Assembly (NCBI GenBank): GCA_038207625.1
Contig: JBBQZO010000017.1
Location: 1-64,000, forward strand
Origin: JBBQZO01 sp038207625
Lineage (GTDB): Bacteria > Pseudomonadota > Gammaproteobacteria > Burkholderiales > Burkholderiaceae_D
Direction of reading: 5' to 3'
DNA: 64,000 bases
Program-made: the position numbers and the translations under genes
Shown here: in pieces, positions 8,087 through 14,792 of the stretch
Layout of the letters: each line of letters starts with the position of its first letter
Numbering within the stretch: position 1 is the stretch's first letter
Notes under the pieces: generated by a model
Told to the model about the DNA's origin: nothing
The model's input: the letters and a program-made list of their open reading frames with translations, nothing else
Databases searched by the model: none

Positions 8087-8635
8087 TTAGTTCTTACGAC
8101 GACGTGCAATCAGACCCATCAGGCCCAGACCTGCGAACAACATCGCGTAGCTTGACGGCTCAGGCACGGCGGCGGTCACGGCGAAATTATCAAAGTAGAT
8201 GCCGGCCGGATCTTGGCGGCCGTGCACTTCGAGGACCGTGCTGGTGCCCGTTGCGACCAGGTTATCGTAGGTAAATGTCACCGTGCTGTTGTTGGCTGGA
8301 TTGACGACATCAGCGACCAACACGCCATTCCAGAAGATCGACATTTCGCTGGTCGGGCCGGAGTCTTCGCCGACCGCGAAACTGAGGCTGTAGCTGGTGC
8401 CGACATCCGTGGCGAGGCTTTGGCTGATGAATGCGCCTTGTCCCTGCGTGGAAACACACCCATTGCTGACGCAACCTGTTCCAGCAGTATTGCTGCCACC
8501 GAAGCCGTAGATGCCAAAGTTAGTCATCGTCCAGTTGGCGGAACCATTTTCAAAGTCGCCATTTTGAACGATGTTCTGAGCATTGGCCGTTGAAGCAGCG
8601 AAGACGACGGCCAGCAGCGCGATGAAACGTTTCAT
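8087..8635 (-). CDS. PEP-CTERM sorting-domain protein with jelly-roll-like domain
   Basis: A 182-residue exported protein. It has an N-terminal signal peptide (MKRFIALLAVVFAASTANA), a carbohydrate-binding-like beta domain starting NIVQNGDFENGSANW, and a C-terminal tail VPEPSSYAMLFAGLGLMGLIARRRKN-like: the PEP motif, a transmembrane stretch and an Arg cluster (residues 158-182). PEP-CTERM tails are processed by an exosortase (EpsH/XrtA family), usually in exopolysaccharide-producing Gram-negatives. No exosortase is in this window, so the sorting enzyme must lie elsewhere. The upstream region is A+T-rich with a likely promoter. Confidence 0.9.
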   Translation of the reverse strand: MKRFIALLAVVFAASTANAQNIVQNGDFENGSANWTMTNFGIYGFGGSNTAGTGCVSNGCVSTQGQGAFISQSLATDVGTSYSLSFAVGEDSGPTSEMSIFWNGVLVADVVNPANNSTVTFTYDNLVATGTSTVLEVHGRQDPAGIYFDNFAVTAAVPEPSSYAMLFAGLGLMGLIARRRKN

Positions 8636-8828
8636 GTTGTGTCCCTTGTGATTGAAATTAGAAATATTGACTGTGCAATTTGCATGGCATTATAACATTT
8701 AAATATCAATATAACATCTCTGTGTTTTCAAAATTTTCAGCGCGCTCGCGCTTGCGGCGCAGTTGCCTTGCCTTCCTTGCACGGCGAGCAAAGGCTGCTG
8801 TCACGGCCGAAAGCGGCGCTGGCGTGGC

Positions 8829-10736
8829 TCAACTGTCGAGATGGGAAATAAGCAGGCGCCGGTGTTCGCTCTCGCCGTCGCGACGCACGCTGCTCTGGTC
8901 GGGATTGTGCGAATCGATCGAAATGCCCACCGACAGGATGTCGATCAGCAGCAGCTGCAAAATGCGCGAGATCATCGACAAAAACGTCGTGCTGTCCTCG
9001 GCGTGATCGACCGCCAGGCACACCGTGGCGCGCTTGGCCAGGGGCGAACCGCTGCTGGTGATGGCGATCACGTCGGCGCCGGCCGCGCGCGCCGCGTCGA
9101 CCGCGTCGAGCAACTGCGGCAGGCGGCCCGAGTTGGAAATGGCGATCACCACGTCGCCCGGCTGCAGCAGTTCGGCCGCCAGCGTGAACAGGTGCGAGTC
9201 GCCGTAGGCCGAGGTGGGAATGCGAAAGCGAAAGAACTTGTGCTGGCCGTCCAGCGCCACCACGCGCGAATTTCCCATCGCGTAAAACTCGACGCGCTTG
9301 GCGCGGCTCACCAGCGCGATCGCGCGGTCGAGCGAACGCACATCGAGCTGGTCGCGAAATTTCAGGATCGCCGAGACGGTGTTGTCGATCACCTTGGCCG
9401 ACAAGTCGTGCGTGCTGTCACTGTTGCGCACCTGGCTGTGGCGCACCGGAATGGCGCCCGTCAGGCTGCTGGCGAACTTGAGCTTGAAGTCGGCCAGGCC
9501 AAGAAAGCCCAGCGAGCGGCAGAAGCGGATCACGGTCGGCTGGCTCACCTCGGCCAGCCGCGCGATGCCGGCGATGGGCTCGTTGAGGATCATGCGCGGC
9601 TGCTCCAGCACCAGCGCGGCCACGCGCTGTTCGGCCGGCGTCAACTCGTGCTGAAGGTGCAGCACCCGGTCCATCAGCGTGTTGGCGCCGCTGCGCCCAC
9701 GCAGGTGTTCGGACAGGATCGTGGCCACGCCGTAAAAGGCCGGATTGGGCGTGGTGATCACAAAGGTCGGAATCGCGGCCAGGTAATCGGTGAAGCGCCC
9801 CTTGGCCTCGAAGCGGGCCCGAAACGGCGACGTGGCGAACCACTCGCCCATGCGCGGCACGATGCCGCCGCCGATGAAGATGCCGCCGAACGCGCCCAGC
9901 GTCACCGCCAGATTGGCCGCCACGCCGCCGAGCATGCCGCAAAAGCATTCCAGCGTTTCCAGGCACAGCGCATCGCGCTCGACCAGCGCGCGGCTGATGA
10001 TGTCGGGCGCGCCCAGCTCGAGCGCCACCACCGCGTTGCGTTCGGCCAGCGCGCGGTAGATGATCTCCAGGCCGGGGCCGGAGATCAGCCGTTCGCACGA
10101 CACGTGCGACCACGATCTCCACGCGTATTGCAAAATCGCGAACTCGCGTTCGTCGGCCGGTGCGAAGTTGACGTGCCCGCCCTCGCTGCCCAGCGTGACG
10201 AAGCCGTCCACGGTCGGAATCACGCCGGATACGCCAAGACCCGTGCCGGGGCCAAGCACACCGATCACCGCGTTGGGCGTGGCCGCGCCGCCGCCCACCT
10301 GCATCACGTCGGCCGGTTTCAAACCTGGCAGCGCCATCGCCAGTGCGGTGAAGTCGTTGACGATCAACAGCGTGTGCAGGCCCAGCTCGCGCCGCACCGC
10401 GTCGGTGGAAAACTCCCAGTCGCGGTTGGTCATGCGCACATGATCGCCGCTGATCGGGTTGGCCACCGCCAGCGCAGCGTGGTTGAGCGTGACGTCGGCG
10501 TGATCGAGCAGGTAAAAGCGCAGCAGCGGCACGATGCCTTCGAAGTCGTCGCACTTGAGCACGCGCACTGAGCGGAACACGTCGGGCGCGGTCTGCAGGG
10601 CAAAGCGCGCGTGGGTCGCGCCGATATCGGCCAGCAGGCGCGGGCCGTCGGCGAACGCGGTGCGGCTGGTCTTGCTGTCGCTGTCGACGTCGACGTCGCT
10701 ATCGATGCCCGGCTGAATCGTCATGGAGTCTGTCAT
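8829..10736 (-). CDS. Bifunctional glucokinase / RpiR-family transcriptional regulator (copy 1)
   Basis: A 635-residue fusion. Residues about 33-340 are a ROK-independent proteobacterial glucokinase (LLADIGATHARFAL phosphate loop, IVNDFTALA, GPGTGLGVSG, LGSEGGHVNF). A RpiR helix-turn-helix follows at about 350-430 (AEVSQPTVIRFCRSLGF), then a sugar-phosphate-binding SIS domain at about 465-600 (AISNSGRLPQ, ITSSGSPLAKRA). It would phosphorylate intracellular glucose to glucose-6-phosphate and also bind DNA, probably sensing a sugar phosphate through SIS. Start ATG 10736 follows AAGGCGAG. It is 129 bp downstream of a GH13 alpha-glucosidase gene, likely in one unit. A close paralogue lies at 22126-23994. 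Such fusions are known in Burkholderiales; its control of the palindromic sites in this window is my inference. Confidence 0.93.
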   Translation of the reverse strand: MTDSMTIQPGIDSDVDVDSDSKTSRTAFADGPRLLADIGATHARFALQTAPDVFRSVRVLKCDDFEGIVPLLRFYLLDHADVTLNHAALAVANPISGDHVRMTNRDWEFSTDAVRRELGLHTLLIVNDFTALAMALPGLKPADVMQVGGGAATPNAVIGVLGPGTGLGVSGVIPTVDGFVTLGSEGGHVNFAPADEREFAILQYAWRSWSHVSCERLISGPGLEIIYRALAERNAVVALELGAPDIISRALVERDALCLETLECFCGMLGGVAANLAVTLGAFGGIFIGGGIVPRMGEWFATSPFRARFEAKGRFTDYLAAIPTFVITTPNPAFYGVATILSEHLRGRSGANTLMDRVLHLQHELTPAEQRVAALVLEQPRMILNEPIAGIARLAEVSQPTVIRFCRSLGFLGLADFKLKFASSLTGAIPVRHSQVRNSDSTHDLSAKVIDNTVSAILKFRDQLDVRSLDRAIALVSRAKRVEFYAMGNSRVVALDGQHKFFRFRIPTSAYGDSHLFTLAAELLQPGDVVIAISNSGRLPQLLDAVDAARAAGADVIAITSSGSPLAKRATVCLAVDHAEDSTTFLSMISRILQLLLIDILSVGISIDSHNPDQSSVRRDGESEHRRLLISHLDS

Positions 10737-10793
10737 TGCTCGCCTTGCTGTCGGTGCGCGCCATGTCGCCGCGCCACCTGTTGTCGTGTGAAA

Positions 10794-10830
10794 GGGGCGC
10801 GCGGCGCCGTGCGCCGCTGCCGGCGCGCCC
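10794..10830 (-). other. G+C-rich hairpin between the alpha-glucosidase and Glk-RpiR genes
   Basis: Around GGGGCGCGCGGCGCC ... CCGGCGCGCCC a long imperfect stem can form in the 129-bp intergenic region. No U-tract follows. It may set differential expression or protect the upstream message. Similar hairpins lie in the other starch operon (24103 and 25907). Confidence 0.4.
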
Positions 10831-10865
10831 GGCTTCGGGCAGCGCCACGGCTTGGGCGTCGCCGC

Positions 10866-12527
10866 TTACTGGGCCAGTCCGAACCAGGCGCCGAATGCGG
10901 GCAGTGTCACCACGCCATCAACGGCGCTGCCGTCCAGGCCGTGGCCATCGAGCGTCGTCGCGCCCTGCGCCTGCGGCCAGGCGAACGTGACCGGCTGTTC
11001 GCCCAGGTTGAAGATGGCCAGCACGCTGGCGTGGCCTTCCAAATCGCGCCGCAGCGCCAGCACCGGTTCGGGCGCGTCGAAGAACACGATGTCGCCACGG
11101 GTCAGTTGCGGCACCGTGCGGCGCCAGGCGATCAGGCGGCGCGCGCGGTTCAGCGGCGATTGCGGATCGTCCTGTTGCAGCGCGGCGGCAAGCGCCACGT
11201 GCGGCGCGGCCACCGGCAGCCACGGCGTGCCGCTGGTGAAGCCCGCATTGGGCGCCTCGCCCGTCCACGGCATCGGCGTGCGGCAGCCGTCGCGCCCCTT
11301 GAACTCGGGCCAGAAGGTGATCCCGTACGGGTCTTGCAGCAGTTCGAACGGCACGTCCGCCTCGGTCAGCGCCAGCTCGTCGCCCTGGTACAGGCACGGC
11401 GTGCCTTTCAGCGCCAGCTGCATCGCCAGCACCAGCGTGGCCAGCGCCGGCGACGGCGTGGCCAGCGCCGGCGACGGCGTGGCGCCGCCCCAGCGCGTCA
11501 TCACGCGCGCGCAGTCGTGGTTGCCCACCGACCAGGAAGCCCAGCCGCCTTTGACGCGCGCCTCGAAGGCTTCGACCTTGCCGCGCACATGCGCCGCCGA
11601 GAACACCGGCGTGAGCAGATCGAAGCTGTAGGCGATGTGCAGCTTGTCGCCGTCGGCGGTGTAATCGGCCATCACGGCAAGCGAATCGTCGGCGCCCACT
11701 TCACCGATCGAGATGGCGCCGAACTCGTTGAGCAGCAGGCGAATCTTTTGCAGGAAGGCGAGGTTTTCCGGGCGCGTCTTGTCGTACAGGTGCGACTGCA
11801 TGCCGTAAGGATTGACATCGGACACGGTGGCCGTGTCGCGCAGCGTGGCGGCCGGATTGCTGCGCAATTGCTGGTCGTGGAAATGGAAATTGCAGGCATC
11901 CATGCGCACGCCGTCGACGCCGCGCGCCAGCCAGAAACGCAGGTTGTCCAGGTGGGCCTGCTGCACGTCCGGATTGTGGAAATTCATATCCGGCTGGCTG
12001 ACCAGGAAATTGTGCAGATAGTACTGGCGCCGCCGGCTATCCCATTGCCAGGACGAGCCACCGAACACCGACAGCCAGTTATTCGGCGGATTGCCGTCCG
12101 GCAGCGGGTCGGACCAGACGTACCAGTCGGCTTTGGGATTGTCGCGACTGGCGCGGCTCTCAACAAACCACGGATGCGCTTCGGCCGTGTGCGAGAGCAC
12201 CTGGTCGATCATGATCTTCAGGCCCAGGCTGTGCGCGCGCGCGATCAGCGCGTCAAAATCGGCCAGCGTGCCAAACAGCGGATCGACGTCACAGTAGTCC
12301 GACACGTCGTAGCCGAAATCTTTCATCGGCGACGTGAAGAACGGCGAAATCCAGACGATGTCGGCGCCCAGGCTGGCGATGTAGTCGAGCTTGGCCGTGA
12401 TGCCGGGCAAGTCGCCCACGCCGTCCCCATTGGTGTCAAGGAAACTGCGCGGGTAGACCTGATAGATGACGGCTTCGCGCCACCAGGGAGTTGTCACTGC
12501 TGCGTTTGGCGTCGGCGTGTTGTTCAT
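10866..12527 (-). CDS. GH13 alpha-glucosidase (cytoplasmic)
   Basis: A 553-residue enzyme of the oligo-1,6-glucosidase/alpha-glucosidase branch of GH13. It begins WWREAVIYQVYPRSFLDTNG, followed by the regions DQVLSHTAEAHPWF and DGVRMDACNF. The predicted nucleophile is Asp210, the acid/base Glu276 (ISIGEVGAD) and the transition-state residue Asp338 (GNHD). No signal peptide is seen, so it should act in the cytoplasm on imported maltose and short maltodextrins, releasing glucose for the glucokinase encoded next. Residues 349-363 hold a duplicated ATPSPAL segment caused by a 21-bp tandem duplication, in a loop just after the third catalytic region. The upstream region carries two candidate regulatory palindromes. 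Confidence 0.92.
   Translation of the reverse strand: MNNTPTPNAAVTTPWWREAVIYQVYPRSFLDTNGDGVGDLPGITAKLDYIASLGADIVWISPFFTSPMKDFGYDVSDYCDVDPLFGTLADFDALIARAHSLGLKIMIDQVLSHTAEAHPWFVESRASRDNPKADWYVWSDPLPDGNPPNNWLSVFGGSSWQWDSRRRQYYLHNFLVSQPDMNFHNPDVQQAHLDNLRFWLARGVDGVRMDACNFHFHDQQLRSNPAATLRDTATVSDVNPYGMQSHLYDKTRPENLAFLQKIRLLLNEFGAISIGEVGADDSLAVMADYTADGDKLHIAYSFDLLTPVFSAAHVRGKVEAFEARVKGGWASWSVGNHDCARVMTRWGGATPSPALATPSPALATLVLAMQLALKGTPCLYQGDELALTEADVPFELLQDPYGITFWPEFKGRDGCRTPMPWTGEAPNAGFTSGTPWLPVAAPHVALAAALQQDDPQSPLNRARRLIAWRRTVPQLTRGDIVFFDAPEPVLALRRDLEGHASVLAIFNLGEQPVTFAWPQAQGATTLDGHGLDGSAVDGVVTLPAFGAWFGLAQ
11437..11478. repeat. Exact 21-bp tandem duplication inside the GH13 gene
   Basis: Two perfect adjacent copies of a 21-bp unit starting gtggccagcgccggcgacgg. 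The frame is kept and seven residues are repeated. Perfect identity implies a recent event or active slippage. Confidence 0.9.
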
Positions 12528-12602
12528 AAATGTCCATGAAAGCGAAACGGGGCGATGAAAGCGACAGTCTGGCGCCGTGAGCGCAGCGGCCTACATCGAA
12601 TT

Positions 12603-12617
12603 TGTAGATAATATACA
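12603..12617. promoter_or_regulatory. Degenerate TGTAGT-N3-ACTACA site upstream of the alpha-glucosidase
   Basis: TGTAGATAATATACA matches 9 of 12 positions of the palindrome. It lies 76 bp upstream of the GH13 start, in a short A+T-rich promoter region. A further inverted pair, CTACA...TGTAG (12591-12607), overlaps it. Low weight alone; supported by the better site at 12725. Confidence 0.4.
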
Positions 12618-12724
12618 TCAAGCTCGAAAGTTTTACAATTCGTAAGATAGACTGTCAATTTCCATTTAATACCTACAAAATCAATCAGTTATGCAATTTA
12701 ATGAGAAATCACGCACTATCATAT

Positions 12725-12739
12725 AGTAGTCAAACTACA
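12725..12739. promoter_or_regulatory. Candidate RpiR-type operator, alpha-glucosidase upstream region
   Basis: AGTAGTCAAACTACA matches 11 of 12 positions of TGTAGT-N3-ACTACA. It lies in the divergent A+T-rich region between the GH13/glk unit (minus) and the Cache-domain gene (plus), so it could control either. The form is like HexR operators (TGTAAT-N3-ATTACA). Confidence 0.6.
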
Positions 12740-12858
12740 GAAATAACAAGCACAATACCAAACAAAGCCGCCGGCGTGCCGCACATACACAAACTTCTTG
12801 CGCGAAATGCAGCGCAGGGTCAATATGTGTCGATCGCTTTTCCACTTGGGAGACCTGC

Positions 12859-13329
12859 ATGCGCAACGCTCTGATGTTTTTCCTGACCATCTCGCTCGCC
12901 TGCACCAGCGTACCAACGGCGGCGCGCAACGACGCCGGCAGTGCCGACGAGGCCATCGCAATGGTGCAAAAAGTCATCGTCGCCATCAAGGCCGACGGCC
13001 GCGAGAAGACCTTTTCCGAGATCAACGACCCCAAGTCCAGCAAGTTCAAGGACCGCGACCTGTACATCACCATCATCGACATGCACGGCAAAAATCTTGC
13101 GCATGGCGCCAACCCGAAGATGCAGGGCAAGGATTTGATCGACTTGCGCGACGTGGACGGCAAATTCTTCACGCGCGAGCGCATCGAACTGGCAAAGTCG
13201 CACGGCAAAGGCTGGGTCGATTACAAGTTCGTCAATCCAGTGACCAAGCAGATCGAACCGAAGTCGGCTTACTTCGAGACCTACCAGGACATCATCATCA
13301 ATTGCGGCATCTATAAACCAGGCAAATGA
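12859..13329 (+). CDS. Periplasmic single-Cache-domain protein
   Basis: A 156-residue protein with a signal peptide (MRNALMFFLTISLACTSVPTAA) and one small Cache domain: AIAMVQKVIVAI helix, KFKDRDLYITIIDMHGK, AHGANPKMQGKDLIDLRD, then GWVDYKFVNPVTKQ. Cache domains bind small ligands outside the cytoplasm and are usually parts of chemoreceptors or kinases; here the domain is free-standing. Its stop overlaps the start of the next gene (ATGA, 13326-13329), so the two are translationally coupled. The ligand and partner are unknown. Start ATG 12859 has GGGAGA about 9 nt upstream. Confidence 0.85.
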   Translation: MRNALMFFLTISLACTSVPTAARNDAGSADEAIAMVQKVIVAIKADGREKTFSEINDPKSSKFKDRDLYITIIDMHGKNLAHGANPKMQGKDLIDLRDVDGKFFTRERIELAKSHGKGWVDYKFVNPVTKQIEPKSAYFETYQDIIINCGIYKPGK

Positions 13330-14123
13330 AGCGACTGCGCGCGCTGCTGATCGTTGCCGCGCTGCTGAGCAGCGTGCCTAGCGCGCACGCCAGCGACTCA
13401 CCCGCCGGCAACGTCGTGCGCATCGAAACGCGGACCGGCGTCACCGTCCCCCTTTACACCGTCTGGCGCAGCGACGCGCTCGCCACCATCATTTTGTTTT
13501 CCGGCGGCGCTGGCGGCTATGGCCCGATCGGCGCCGACGGCTGGCCCGGTAGCGGCAATTTCCTGATCCGCACCGGAAAACTGTGGGCGGCTCACCCGTT
13601 TAATATCGTCATGGTCGGGCGCCCCAGCGACGACATTGATCTGTCGGACGGCCGGGTACGCACGGGCATCAGCCATGGACTCGACAACATCGCCATCATC
13701 AAGGCCGTCAAACTCAACAGCGCGGCGCCGATCTGGCTGATCGGCACCAGCATGGGCACCATTTCGGCCGCCGCCGCCGCCATCGCCGATCAACAGGCGC
13801 TGGTCGCCGGCCTGGTGCTGAGCTCCTCCATCACCGCCTACAAGATCCGCGGCGCCGTCCCGACCCAGGACTTGGCTGGCATACGCGTACCGACGCTGGT
13901 CGTGTACCACGAGCACGATGCCTGCTGGGCCTGCCGCCCATGGGAAGCCAAGAATATCGCCAGCGCCTTGAAGAATGCGCCGATAAAAAAGACGCTGATG
14001 ATCAGCGCCGGCACCGGCGCCAGCGGCGACAACTGCGGCGCATTTCACTACCACGGCTACATCGGCGTCGAAGCCGATGTCGTCAACCAGATCGCCGCAT
14101 GGATACGCCAACCGCAGAGCTGA
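13326..14123 (+). CDS. Exported alpha/beta-hydrolase
   Basis: A 265-residue protein with a signal peptide (MKRLRALLIVAALLSSVPSAHA). It has an alpha/beta-hydrolase core: FSGGAGGYG as the oxyanion-hole turn, GTSMG as the nucleophile elbow (Ser in ~residues 139-143), a later VVYHEHDACW with the acidic residue, and FHYHGYIG with the likely catalytic His. The substrate is not known. It overlaps the Cache gene by 4 nt and is followed by a degenerate receiver-like gene, so the three probably form one unit between starch genes. Assignment to the fold is firm; the reaction is not. Confidence 0.85.
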   Translation: MKRLRALLIVAALLSSVPSAHASDSPAGNVVRIETRTGVTVPLYTVWRSDALATIILFSGGAGGYGPIGADGWPGSGNFLIRTGKLWAAHPFNIVMVGRPSDDIDLSDGRVRTGISHGLDNIAIIKAVKLNSAAPIWLIGTSMGTISAAAAAIADQQALVAGLVLSSSITAYKIRGAVPTQDLAGIRVPTLVVYHEHDACWACRPWEAKNIASALKNAPIKKTLMISAGTGASGDNCGAFHYHGYIGVEADVVNQIAAWIRQPQS

Positions 14124-14249
14124 GCCCGGCGCACGCGGCCGCACGACGGCGGCGCCGACAACGCCAGAGCAACCGCCGTCAGCGGGGTGTCAGCACACCC
14201 GACTAGGATAGGCGCACCAGCAGACAAGCATCCGGCAAAAGACCCGACC

Positions 14250-14618
14250 ATGAAGAAGAACCCCATCGCGATCGTCATCGAGAACGATCCTGCCGCACTT
14301 GCCAGCGCACTGGCATTGCTGCAGCAGGCCGCACTGACACCGCAGATCTTCGACAGCGCCGAGCAATTTTTCGGCCAGGCCGCGCTGCCGGACTGCGCCT
14401 GCCTGATCCTCGGCATCGCGTTGCACAGCCCGACCGGCCGGCGCGCACAGGAGTGCTGGCTAGGCGCGCCAGCGCGACCACCACTGATCTTCGTCGGCAC
14501 CGACATGGACGACCGGAGCGTCGGCAGCGCGCTCGACATGGGCAGCCTCGCCGTATTCGACACGCCGCTTGCCACCCAGGCGCTACTGCACGTCGTGCAG
14601 ACAGCATTGAATATGTAG
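14250..14618 (+). CDS. Degenerate response-regulator receiver domain
   Basis: A 122-residue single domain with the FixJ-type receiver pattern: IAIVIENDPAALASALALL, FDSAEQFF, then CLILGIALHSPTG, IFVGTDMDD and FDTPL. The phospho-acceptor Asp of 'CLVLDVRLP' is Gly here, and the conserved Lys before the last Pro is Thr, so it cannot be phosphorylated in the usual way. It could be a pseudo-receiver that acts by binding a partner, or a decaying remnant. I chose ATG 14250; the frame is open from 14187. Its stop codon lies within the candidate operator of the pullulanase gene. Confidence 0.7.
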   Translation: MKKNPIAIVIENDPAALASALALLQQAALTPQIFDSAEQFFGQAALPDCACLILGIALHSPTGRRAQECWLGAPARPPLIFVGTDMDDRSVGSALDMGSLAVFDTPLATQALLHVVQTALNM

Positions 14619-14628
14619 TATTAATACA
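14614..14628. promoter_or_regulatory. Candidate RpiR-type operator upstream of the pullulanase gene
   Basis: TGTAGTATTAATACA matches 11 of 12 palindrome positions. It lies about 165 bp upstream of the pullulanase start and overlaps the stop codon of the receiver-like gene. Confidence 0.6.
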
Positions 14629-14721
14629 TTTCTTGCGCTACCATACCCGACGGATACGCCAGTAGGGCTTGCGTAGCTTAGAAATGCGCGAACGATATCG
14701 CTGAAACAGGCCAATTCCGCG

Positions 14722-14736
14722 TGTAATCAAGCTACC
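14722..14736. promoter_or_regulatory. Second, weaker site upstream of the pullulanase gene
   Basis: TGTAATCAAGCTACC matches 9 of 12 positions. Its left half is identical to the HexR half-site. It lies 108 bp from the first site and 57 bp before the chosen start. Confidence 0.4.
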
Positions 14737-14792
14737 TTGCAGCGATGCAGCGCAAGTCCACGCTCGATCAACCACCACCGGGAATCATCAGC

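Noticed and set aside
8763..10571. A 602-codon plus-strand frame opposite the first Glk-RpiR gene
   Set aside because: It lies antisense to a gene with clear domains. High G+C gives long shadow frames; its His/Arg/Gln-rich composition is typical of such shadows.
12591..12607. Inverted pair CTACA...TGTAG as an extra operator
   Set aside because: The half-sites are in the opposite order and the spacer is 7 bp, unlike the other sites; kept only as a comment on the 12603 site.
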